A stretch of 13,018 nt of DNA from Hymenobacter sp. (GTDB lineage Bacteria > Bacteroidota > Bacteroidia > Cytophagales > Hymenobacteraceae), in NCBI GenBank assembly GCA_025362615.1, contig JANYFQ010000510.1, positions 1 to 13,018 on the forward strand. Direction: 5' to 3'. Position 1 is the first letter of the stretch, and each line of letters starts with the position of its first letter. The notes beneath the pieces are model-generated. The model was not told where the DNA came from and searched no databases. It saw nothing but the letters and a program-made list of their open reading frames with translations. Both the position numbers and the translations under genes were made by a program. Positions 7,439 to 13,018 of this stretch are shown piece by piece.

Positions 7439-8551
7439 TTATTTGAAGCCGTAGCCCAGACTCACAATCAGCGAGTTGGTTTGCGAGGCGTTGCTGCCCA
7501 GCTTCTCCACGGCCAGGCGCGAGAGGGCCAAATCGACGCGCAGGCCGCTCAGGGCCACACCGGCCCCGAGGCTGTACTGCCCTTTCCACTGCTCTTGCCG
7601 CTCGAAGTTTTTGATTTTCTGAAAGTTGCCCACGCCGCCGCGCAAAAACGCCAGGTTGCGGTAGCTCAACTCCAGGCCCAGGCGCGGGTCCACGCTCACG
7701 GTGCCGCTCGATACCAGGGTGTTGCGCTGCCCGTCGGTGGTGCTTTCGAGGTCCACGGCCACCAGGGCCGAGAACTGCTTGGGCAACTCGAAGCGCCGCG
7801 CCGCGCCCAGCACCAGCCGGGGCAGGGTGATTTCGGTGCTATTCTTGGGCACGGCATAGGCCAGGGCGGGGCCGTTGAGGCCCTTTTTGTACTCGTCGGC
7901 GTTGATGCTCCAGGCGTTGAAGGTGGTGGTGATGTCGCGGGCCATCAGGCCCAGGTTCCAGCCCTTGCGGTTGTATTGCAGGCCCGCGTCCACCCCAAAG
8001 CCATAAGCGTTGGCGAAGTTGCCGATGTTGCGGTAAATAAGCTTACCGTTGGCCCCGATGCTGAGGCCCTCCACGCTGCCCACTTTGCGGGCGTAGGAGA
8101 GCAACACGGCATAATCGGCCACCGAGAAGTAGCTGATGCGGCTGTAATCAATGTAGCCGTACTCATTGATGAGGGCGCGGGTATCGGCGATGTTGTCCAC
8201 GCCGAGGCGCAACAGGCTCACGCCCACCACACTCTTGTCGTCGATGGGCATTGAAAACGCCGCGTAGTCGTTCTTGACGATGCCCGAAAACAGCTCCGAG
8301 TGCATCAGTACGCCGTCGTACTTGCTTTTTTGGTTGGCCAGCCCGGCGGGGTTCCAATAGCCGGCGGTGGCGTTGTCGGCCAGGGCCACCTGCACCTTGC
8401 CCATGCCCAACGCCCGCGCCCCCACACCGAGGTTGAGAAATTCGTTGCTGTACTTGGGGGTCTTGGTGGTTTGGGCAGCGGCGGGCAGGGCCAGGGCGGC
8501 GGCCAAACCGCCGAAAATTGCACGCCGGAAAGCCGGGAAAATCTGTTGCAT
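7439..8551 (-). CDS. PorV/PorQ family outer-membrane beta-barrel
   Basis: Outer-membrane barrel of the T9SS-associated PorV/PorQ (UPF0164) type. In characterised systems PorV carries secreted cargo from the translocon to the PorU attachment complex. From the ATG at 8551 it is 370 residues. The signal peptide is MQQIFPAFRRAIFGGLAAAL followed by ALPAAAQ. The family signature is EFLNLGVGARALGMGKVQVA with NATAGYWNPAGLA just after. Alternating strands then run to a C-terminus SLIVSLGYGFK. An upstream in-frame ATG at 8584 would add 11 residues ahead of the signal peptide and is less likely. The gene is first in the transcript and porU2 follows after 54 bp, so this barrel is the likely dedicated partner of the sortase. 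I cannot tell PorV from PorQ or a paralogue by reading alone. Confidence 0.87.
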   Translation of the reverse strand: MQQIFPAFRRAIFGGLAAALALPAAAQTTKTPKYSNEFLNLGVGARALGMGKVQVALADNATAGYWNPAGLANQKSKYDGVLMHSELFSGIVKNDYAAFSMPIDDKSVVGVSLLRLGVDNIADTRALINEYGYIDYSRISYFSVADYAVLLSYARKVGSVEGLSIGANGKLIYRNIGNFANAYGFGVDAGLQYNRKGWNLGLMARDITTTFNAWSINADEYKKGLNGPALAYAVPKNSTEITLPRLVLGAARRFELPKQFSALVAVDLESTTDGQRNTLVSSGTVSVDPRLGLELSYRNLAFLRGGVGNFQKIKNFERQEQWKGQYSLGAGVALSGLRVDLALSRLAVEKLGSNASQTNSLIVSLGYGFK

Positions 8552-8642
8552 AAAAAAGAGCCAGGGAATATTTCGCGCCCACAACGCAAGGTAAGGCCGC
8601 TTAGTGCATCAGCCCGCGAAAATGAAGCCAAAACTTTGTACC

Positions 8643-8660
8643 GCGAAGCTCCTACTTCGC
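8643..8660. repeat. Short hairpin GCGAAG-CTCCTA-CTTCGC
   Basis: Perfect 6-bp stem (8643-8648 with 8655-8660) and a 6-base loop. It is immediately followed by CTCGCGTTGAAC (8661-8672), which recurs as a direct repeat at 8708-8719 inside the neighbouring larger inverted repeat. Together they look like pieces of one repeat family. Confidence 0.5.
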
Positions 8661-8673
8661 CTCGCGTTGAACG

Positions 8674-8771
8674 GTGTACTACCAAGCTATGCTGCCACCG
8701 GAGGGGTCTCGCGTTGAACAACGCCGTTTTGGGGCAACCTACGCGAGACCGAGCACAGCTTGGTGGTACAC
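8674..8771. repeat. 98-bp imperfect palindrome
   Basis: The outer arms 8674-8693 and 8752-8771 are reverse complements at 18 of 20 positions (GTGTACTACCAAGCTATGCT on the left). Inner arms GGTCTCGCGT (8705-8714) and ACGCGAGACC (8741-8750) pair perfectly. An 11-base bulge lies on the left side and a 26-base loop at the top. There is no coding capacity or transposase, so a REP/MITE-like dispersed element is the likely identity. A bidirectional transcription stop between divergent genes is another possibility. Confidence 0.6.
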
Positions 8772-8860
8772 TGTTCTAAAAATCATCAAAATTTTCTGCC
8801 TAACTATCAATCGGTTGAAAAATAATTTCACCAAAACAGTCGTTTTCAACGCCCACTACC

Positions 8861-8890
8861 TTGCAACACAAAGTACCTGCCATACATTTG
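8861..8890 (+). promoter_or_regulatory. Bacteroidota sigma-type promoter for padR
   Basis: TACATTTG at 8883-8890 matches the Bacteroidota -7 consensus TAnnTTTG at every fixed position. A -33 element (CTTG, core TTG at 8861-8863) precedes it by 19 bp, the expected spacing. A start of transcription near 8895-8897 would leave a leader of about 30 nt before the padR ATG at 8926. This is a sequence match only. Confidence 0.6.
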
Positions 8891-8925
8891 TATCATACAT
8901 CACCCAGTAACTTGTCATCTAGCCC

Positions 8926-9258
8926 ATGAAACTCGAAAACGCCCAGGTGCAGATGCGGAAAGGCATCCTCGAATTCTGCATCCTGGAAATCATCGGTCGC
9001 GGCGAAGCCTACGCCTCGGATATGCTGGAAGAGCTCACCGCCGCCCGCATGATAGTGGTGGAGGGGACCCTCTACCCGCTCCTCACCCGCCTCAAAAACG
9101 CCGCCCTGCTCGACTACACCTGGAAGGAAAGCAGCAGCGGCCCGCCCCGCAAATACTACGTCCTCACGGCCGAAGGTCGCCAGTTTCTGGGCGAGCTACG
9201 CGATACCTGGGAAGACATGGCCGTGTCGGTCGGCATCATCAGGGGGTTAGGGGGCTAG
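8926..9258 (+). CDS. PadR family transcriptional regulator
   Basis: Small winged-helix DNA-binding protein, 110 residues, of the short PadR type common in Bacteroidota next to PspC genes. It contains QMRKGILEFCILEIIGRGEA, the helix region YASDMLEELTAARMIVVEGTLYPLLTRLK, and the wing motif SSSGPPRKYYVLTAEG. The C-terminal helix is short (RDTWEDMAVSVGIIRGLGG). The last four residues and the stop codon are encoded by the G-rich repeat array that follows, so the original C-terminus may have been altered. The start is supported by full family alignment and by the promoter about 35 bp upstream. The PspC/GIN gene lies 251 bp downstream on the same strand. By family precedent PadR represses its own operon until an envelope or ligand signal relieves it; the ligand here is unknown. 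Confidence 0.92.
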   Translation: MKLENAQVQMRKGILEFCILEIIGRGEAYASDMLEELTAARMIVVEGTLYPLLTRLKNAALLDYTWKESSSGPPRKYYVLTAEGRQFLGELRDTWEDMAVSVGIIRGLGG

Positions 9259-9268
9259 GGGGCTAGGG
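9242..9268 (+). other. G-quadruplex motif over the padR stop codon
   Basis: Four G runs separated by three-base loops: G5 (9242-9246) TTA G5 (9250-9254) CTA G5 (9258-9262) CTA G3 (9266-9268). This satisfies the standard G3+N1-7 quadruplex rule. It lies on the coding strand, so it would also form in the padR mRNA. The padR stop TAG is 9256-9258, inside the motif. Confidence 0.7.
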
Positions 9269-9480
9269 TCTTAGTTTCTAGGGGCTTAGGTTTTAGGTAT
9301 TCGGTTTTAGGTGTTAGGTTTTGGGTACTAGGCATTTGGTGCTAAAACCAGAAGTCGTTTTGCGACTGACCATACCCAAAAACTCAAAAACCCAACACCC
9401 AATACCTAACACCTAATACCCAAAACCCAACACCCAAAACCTAAGTCCCTAATACCTAACACCTAATACCCTAAAACTTA
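9242..9480. repeat. Inverted array of degenerate 7-bp telomere-like repeats
   Basis: The left part (9242-9350) is a G/T-rich series of TAGGTNT-like units: TAGGTTT, TAGGTAT, TCGGTTT, TAGGTGT, TAGGTTT, TGGGTAC, TAGGCAT, TTGGTGC. The right part (about 9371-9480) is the same motif on the other strand: ACCCAAC, ACCCAAT, ACCTAAC, ACCTAAT, ACCCAAA and so on. Between them sits a perfect 5-bp hairpin, AGTCG-TTTTG-CGACT (9353-9367). The whole segment can fold as one long imperfect stem or cruciform. It fills the gap between padR and the PspC gene and contains no gene. Confidence 0.85.
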
Positions 9481-9509
9481 AAAATCAGCCGACTCACCGG
9501 CTCCAACCC

Positions 9510-12152
9510 ATGAAAAAAAACATCAGCATCAACCTGCAAGGCATTATCTTTCACATCGAGGAAGACGGCTATGACGTGCTGGCCCGCTACCTGGCCGAGG
9601 TGAAAGCGCACTTTGCCGGCACCCAGGGCCAGGACGAAATCGTGGCTGATATCGAGGGCCGGATGGCCGAGCTTTTCGCCGCCCGCCTCTCCCCTTCCCA
9701 GCAAGTCATCACCCTGGCCGACGTGGAGCAGATGATGGCCAAAATGGGCCGGGTCAGCGACTTCGCCGACGCCGACGAGGCCGAGGAAACTGCGCAAGCC
9801 ACGGCCGGGGCCGCTGGCAATGCGGCCAGCACTGGCCCGCGCTTCGTGCCGCCCACCGAGCCCGACGGCTCGCCCCGCAAGCTGTACCGCGACATGGCGC
9901 ACCGCAAAATTGCCGGCGTGGCGGCCGGCGTGGCCCAGTATTTCAAGGTCAATCCGCTGTGGACGCGCATTGGGTTTGTGGTGCTGGCGCTGCTGCTGCC
10001 GAGCATCGACAACTTTGGGTTCGACGGCGTGGCCCACGGCCGCTTGCACCTCGGCAGCTGGGGCTTTTTGGCCTACGTGCTGCTGTGGATTGTGCTGCCC
10101 AAGCGCTACGATGCGCCCACCCCGGTAGCCGGCAGCCCGTTCGATGCCGCCACGGGTGGGCCGCTGGCCGGCAAACGCCTCTTCCGCGACACCGACGGTG
10201 GCAAGGTCGGCGGTGTGGCGGCGGGGCTGGCCTACTACCTGCAAGTGGATGTCGTGATTGTGCGCGTGCTGCTGCTGCTGGGGCTGTTTGCGGCCGGCTC
10301 CACGCTGGTGGTGTACGTTATTCTGTGGATTGTGGTGCCCGAAGCCCGCAGCCTGTCGGAGAAGCTACAGATGCGCGGCAACGCCGTTACCATCAGCACG
10401 TTGTCGGACGAATTTCAGGCCAATGCCGGGCAAGAATCCGGCAGCGGCGGGCGCTCCATCGGCACGTACCTGGAGGGCGCGGCGCGGGGTGCGCAGCCGG
10501 CGGTGAGCTTCCTGGGCAGTGTCATTCGGTGGTTTGTGGGTGGCATTTTGATACTCATGGGCGCGAGCCTGCTGTTCACCTGCGGGGCGGTACTGGCGGC
10601 GGCGTTGGGCATTGTGCCCGCCGATTCGGTCATCCACACCGGCACCGATATGCAGTCGGCGGCCGTGCTGCAAAACGTGCCCAAGTGGGGCGCGTGGGCT
10701 GGTTTTCTGGCTCTGGGCATCCCGTCGTTGGCGCTGATTTTGCTGGGCTTGCGCCTGATTTTGCGCCGCGCCGCCCTCTCCCGCACGGCGGGCCTGAGCG
10801 TGCTGGGCCTCTGGATTTTGGGCCTGATGGGCAGCCTGGGCGCGGCCTCGGTGCTGACCCGCGACTTCCAGGCGCACGGCACGGTCAGCATTCCCAAAAC
10901 GCTGGCCCCGGTGGCGGGCAAGAGCATCGTGCTGGCCCTGCGCGACCAGCCCGACTACCTCGAAAGTGTGCATTTCCGACTGGCCCCGGCCGACAGCAAC
11001 GCCGCCCCGGCCGTGGTGCAGGAATTTGAAGCCCAGGGCCGTACCCAGGCCCTGGCCCGCGAAACAGCCGCCAATACCGTCACCTACGGCATCAGTCAGC
11101 TCGACTCGACCCTGACCTTCGACGAGGGCCTGACGCTGAAGTCGGGAGCCGCCTACCGCGCCCAGGAGTTGAACCTGACGCTGCGCCTGCCGCTGGGTAA
11201 AACCTACACCCTCTCGCCCCGCTTCATCGACCGCCTTTCCGACGAAAGCTTCCTCAACAGCCGCCAGCCCACCGACGACGAGCCGCACCGCTTCCGCCTC
11301 AGCCGCCGCGGCCAGCTCGAATGCCTCGACTGCCCGCCCGCCGCCCTCGGCACGAACGACGAGGAAGGCAACGACGATAGCAATACCGATGCTGATAATG
11401 AAGAAGACGACAACTTCAACATTACCATCAACACCGACGACGACGATTCGACGGGGGTCGAAATAAAGTCCACCGAACGCGCCTTTAGCGCCGATTTGGC
11501 CCGCTACGGCACCGGCCGCAACCGCCTGACCAACCCCGAGAGCTTCCGCGAAATCGAAGCCAGCGGCGACTACCGTCTCTTTGTGCGCCAGGGTTCCGAA
11601 GCCAGCGTGGAGGCCGCCGGCAGCGAACGTGACATCCGCGAACTGCGCCTGAGCATCGACAACGGCAGCCTCCGCATTCGCCGCCGCGACCGCAACTCCT
11701 TACTGCCCAGCCTCAACTTCAACCGCCGTCCGGTGCTGGTGCGCATCACCGTGCCCGCCCTCGAAAAGCTGGACCTGAGCGGCGCCTGCCGCGCCGACGT
11801 GGCCGGCTTTCGCGATGCCAACCTGGCCCTCGAAGGCACCGGTGCCTGCGTCGCCCGCCTCGACGTGGCCGTGCCACTGCTCAACATCGACCTGAGCGGG
11901 GCCAGCCGCGTGGTGCTGCGCGGCCGCGCCGACAAGCTCATCGCCGACGGTGCCGGGGCCTGCAAAATCGAAGCCCTGGCCCTCACCACCGACCGCACCT
12001 TCCTCGACCTCAGCGGTGTAAGCCAGGCTCGCGTAAACGCCCGCACCGAACTCAACGCCGACCTCAGCGGCGCCAGCCGCGTCCGCTACACCGGCAACCC
12101 TGGGCGCGTAACCAAGGACGTGAGCGGCGGCAGCTCGCTCCGGGCCCTGTAA
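9510..12152 (+). CDS. PspC-PspC-GIN (DUF2807) domain membrane protein
   Basis: Envelope protein of 880 residues, probably involved in sensing or buffering cell-envelope stress under PadR control; no enzymatic activity is evident. The cytoplasmic N-terminus (1-120, NLQGIIFHIEEDGYDVLARY, EIVADIEGRMAELF) matches the Bacteroidota PspC-associated N-terminal region. PspC domain 1 is about 123-198 (RKLYRDMAHRKIAGVAAGVA) and PspC domain 2 about 222-283 (KRLFRDTDGGKVGGVAAGLA). More transmembrane segments lie near 339-369, 393-419 and 424-447. An acidic Asp/Asn/Glu linker spans 615-650. The GIN/DUF2807 domain starts near 679 (FREIEASGDYRLFV) and ends in rungs at 754, 774, 793, 811, 832 and 850 (LSGAC/LSGAS/DGAGAC type), a period of 18-21 residues typical of a beta-helix. 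Many relatives encode these parts separately. The ATG at 9510 gives MKKNISINLQG, the usual family start, and a weak 5-bp hairpin (9487-9502) precedes it. Confidence 0.9.
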   Translation: MKKNISINLQGIIFHIEEDGYDVLARYLAEVKAHFAGTQGQDEIVADIEGRMAELFAARLSPSQQVITLADVEQMMAKMGRVSDFADADEAEETAQATAGAAGNAASTGPRFVPPTEPDGSPRKLYRDMAHRKIAGVAAGVAQYFKVNPLWTRIGFVVLALLLPSIDNFGFDGVAHGRLHLGSWGFLAYVLLWIVLPKRYDAPTPVAGSPFDAATGGPLAGKRLFRDTDGGKVGGVAAGLAYYLQVDVVIVRVLLLLGLFAAGSTLVVYVILWIVVPEARSLSEKLQMRGNAVTISTLSDEFQANAGQESGSGGRSIGTYLEGAARGAQPAVSFLGSVIRWFVGGILILMGASLLFTCGAVLAAALGIVPADSVIHTGTDMQSAAVLQNVPKWGAWAGFLALGIPSLALILLGLRLILRRAALSRTAGLSVLGLWILGLMGSLGAASVLTRDFQAHGTVSIPKTLAPVAGKSIVLALRDQPDYLESVHFRLAPADSNAAPAVVQEFEAQGRTQALARETAANTVTYGISQLDSTLTFDEGLTLKSGAAYRAQELNLTLRLPLGKTYTLSPRFIDRLSDESFLNSRQPTDDEPHRFRLSRRGQLECLDCPPAALGTNDEEGNDDSNTDADNEEDDNFNITINTDDDDSTGVEIKSTERAFSADLARYGTGRNRLTNPESFREIEASGDYRLFVRQGSEASVEAAGSERDIRELRLSIDNGSLRIRRRDRNSLLPSLNFNRRPVLVRITVPALEKLDLSGACRADVAGFRDANLALEGTGACVARLDVAVPLLNIDLSGASRVVLRGRADKLIADGAGACKIEALALTTDRTFLDLSGVSQARVNARTELNADLSGASRVRYTGNPGRVTKDVSGGSSLRAL

Positions 12153-12207
12153 CCCACCCCGCCAAAGGCACCCGCCGGGCGTGTGAGTGCGCCTCGAGGT
12201 CGCCCCG

Positions 12208-12246
12208 AACCGGTGCCGGCGTAAGCGGGTGCCGGTTTTTTGGTTT
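12208..12246 (+). terminator. Intrinsic terminator of the padR-PspC unit
   Basis: AACCGG (12208-12213) pairs with CCGGTT (12232-12237). The stem extends through two wobble pairs and two GC pairs (TGCC with GGTG), giving about 10 bp, and is followed by a T-rich tract TTTTTTGGTTTTT. It lies 56 bp after the PspC/GIN stop codon in the correct orientation. Confidence 0.75.
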
Positions 12247-12248
12247 TT

Positions 12249-12561
12249 GGTTATTCGTTCCTCAGTCGGCCAACCAGCCACTGGTGGCCGTCGCCAGCCG
12301 CGCAAATTGTCGCACGAAGTCAACCCAGGAAAACCCACCCTGTATCACCCAACGCGACCGTGCCATAGCCCCACCCGGTAGCCGCTGCCCGCACCGACCA
12401 TTAGCTGTAAACAGCCTTATATAAGACGTATCCCGAAGGTGACTTGCCCACTACGGCTGGCTTATTGTAACTTGCAGTCCCTGCGGATAACGGTAAGCCA
12501 ACTGTAGTACGTCGTCTTAAAACCCGTCCAGACGCACTATTAATAAATAGCAAAACACGCA
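12249..12561. other. Intergenic region, GC-rich then AT-rich
   Basis: No gene can be supported here. A hairpin-like GGCCAACCA/TGGTGGCC lies at 12268-12289. Composition shifts from GC-rich to AT-rich near 12400, where GCTGT-AA-ACAGC (12404-12415) occurs. A longer structured inverted repeat follows at 12451-12507. CTATT-AATA-AATAG (12537-12550) lies just before the next ATG. No tRNA and no match to TAnnTTTG was seen on the + strand. Confidence 0.6.
12451..12507. repeat. 57-bp structured inverted repeat
   Basis: Nested pairing: CTAC (12451-12454) with GTAG (12504-12507), TGGCTTA (12458-12464) with TAAGCCA (12494-12500), and GCAG (12474-12477) with CTGC (12481-12484) around a TCC loop. Several G-T wobbles lie between these stems. 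The flanks AAGACGTA (12423-12430) and TACGTCGTCTT (12508-12518) also nearly pair. It could be an RNA leader structure, a recombination-site-like fold or the end of a mobile element. No attC-type GTTRRRY box was recognised. Confidence 0.5.
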
Positions 12562-12900
12562 ATGGAGGGCTTCATTTTTCAATTAAAGTCGTTTCGATTC
12601 TTTCAAATTTTTACAATTTGTATTCGGTATCTGCTTGGAGTCGCTTTTGTTTGGGCAAGTATTTTTAAAATTGCTGGAATAAGATTCACACCAGCATCCG
12701 GTGAAAATACACCCATCAATTCGTTGGCGCATCTTCTCGAATCAATGTACCGGTCTGGATTTTACTGGAATTTTATTGGGTGGGGTCAGCTTATTGCCGG
12801 TTTTTTAATTATGTCTCAGGCTTTCAGTACGCTGGGCGCTGTTGCATATTTTCCCATCATCCTAAGCATTTTTGTTCGTGTAGCCTTCCCCATCAAGTGA
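12562..12900 (+). pseudogene. Small membrane protein, probably truncated by IS insertion
   Basis: The 112-residue hydrophobic protein has about three visible membrane segments: FTICIRYLLGVAFVWASIFKIAG, FIGWGQLIAGFLIM and LGAVAYFPIILSIFV. The loop RFTPASGENTPINSLAHLLE contains the pattern SGE-x-x-PI, which I associate from memory with a family of small Bacteroidota membrane proteins (DoxX/MauE-like fold, function unknown). Members I recall continue past PIIxxIFV with another helix. Here the protein instead ends in RVAFPIK and a TGA at 12898, within the presumed IS3-family left end, so the original C-terminus is probably lost. Base composition and codon use are clearly more AT-rich than in every neighbour, suggesting a horizontally acquired segment. 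If the IS boundary lies further right, the gene could instead be intact and simply short. Confidence 0.6.
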
Positions 12901-13018
12901 GCCAGTCAAAACTAACGAGTAGCGGTCATTCTCCGCTTCTTCTATTTTTGACCCATGAAAAAAAGCCGTTTTAGCGAAGCCCAGATTCTGGGCATTTTGC
13001 GCCAACAAGACCAGGGCC
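12880..13018 (+). mobile_element. IS3-family insertion sequence, left part
   Basis: The presence of an IS is inferred from the OrfA start at 12955. The left boundary is placed near 12880 because homology of the interrupted membrane protein seems to end at IFV and the next bases start with TG (TGTAGCCTTCCCC), as IS3-family ends usually do. An alternative left end is the TGA at 12898 (TGAGCCAGTCAAAAC). The right end, the second inverted repeat and the target duplication lie outside the window, so the boundary cannot be confirmed here. Confidence 0.6.
12955..13018 (+). CDS. IS3-family transposase OrfA, N-terminal fragment at window edge
   Basis: Only the first 21 residues are present: MKKSRFSEAQILGILRQQDQ followed by G. 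This closely matches the start of IS3-family (IS407-like) OrfA proteins, which begin MKKSRFxExQIxxIL and form the helix-turn-helix that binds the element's ends. In this family OrfA overlaps orfB, which encodes the DDE integrase domain and is usually reached by a -1 frameshift; that part would lie beyond base 13018. No Shine-Dalgarno site is seen. The reading frame is open to the edge. Confidence 0.85.
   Translation, partial: MKKSRFSEAQILGILRQQDQG

Larger units (their letters stand above)
8552..8925. other. Divergent intergenic region between the porV-like gene and padR
   Basis: This 374-bp gap holds no gene I can support; reading frames here are short and run through palindromic repeats. 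The porV-like side (8552-8640) shows no clear Bacteroidota promoter on the minus strand. The middle (8643-8771) consists of hairpin-forming repeats. The padR side (about 8780-8925) is A/T-rich and carries the padR promoter. Confidence 0.7.

Noticed and set aside
5948..8254. Long + strand open frame of about 768 codons spanning parts of porU2 and the porV-like gene
   Set aside because: It crosses two supported minus-strand genes and has shadow-like composition with no domain.
8674..8910. Small + strand frame of 78 codons before padR
   Set aside because: It starts in the palindromic repeat and runs through the padR promoter; no recognisable protein pattern.
9242..9480. CRISPR array
   Set aside because: The repeats are only 7 bp, degenerate and adjacent, with no spacers of regular length and no cas genes.
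12361..12561. tRNA gene or integron attC site
   Set aside because: No cloverleaf with a T-loop GTTCRA or acceptor pairing was found, and the outer GTTRRRY/RYYYAAC boxes of attC are not present.

Overview
The window looks like chromosomal DNA of a GC-rich Bacteroidota, most likely Cytophagales and Hymenobacter-like. The reasons are a type IX secretion (T9SS) sortase paired with a PorV/PorQ-type barrel, a PadR plus PspC/GIN-domain envelope module of the kind common in this phylum, a Bacteroidota-type promoter (TTG, 19 bp, TACATTTG) before padR, the general lack of Shine-Dalgarno sites, and GC-rich coding sequence. The genus is an inference from gene content and style, not a database match.

Layout. 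Bases 1-185 hold a GC-rich set of inverted and direct repeats with no convincing gene. folA (dihydrofolate reductase, +) follows at 186-656. It converges on a membrane acyltransferase-3 gene (-, 676 to about 1893). Between the acyltransferase and the next gene is a compact repeat cassette: a tandem octamer, two inverted copies of a 23-bp palindromic element, and a terminator hairpin between them. The large gene at 2009-7384 (-) encodes a 1791-residue gingipain-type (C25) T9SS sortase, PorU/PorU2. Its partner at 7439-8551 (-) encodes a PorV/PorQ-family outer-membrane barrel and lies upstream in the same transcript.

A 374-bp divergent intergenic region (8552-8925) carries palindromic repeats and the padR promoter. 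padR (8926-9258, +) is followed by about 240 bp of degenerate 7-bp, telomere-like repeats arranged as an inverted pair around a small hairpin. A G-quadruplex motif there overlaps the padR stop codon. Next comes an 880-residue protein (9510-12152, +) that fuses two PspC domains, extra membrane segments, an acidic linker and a GIN/DUF2807 beta-helix. A good intrinsic terminator ends this unit.

From about 12400 the base composition becomes AT-rich. A structured inverted repeat precedes a small membrane-protein gene (12562-12900) that seems to be cut short by an IS3-family insertion sequence. The OrfA start of that element runs off the right edge of the window.

Functionally there are two envelope themes. 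One is T9SS cargo processing and attachment at the outer membrane (PorU2 with its barrel). The other is PadR-controlled envelope homeostasis (PspC/GIN protein). No wholly new multi-gene system is evident. The least explained parts are the repeat structures between genes, above all the heptamer inverted array between padR and the PspC gene.
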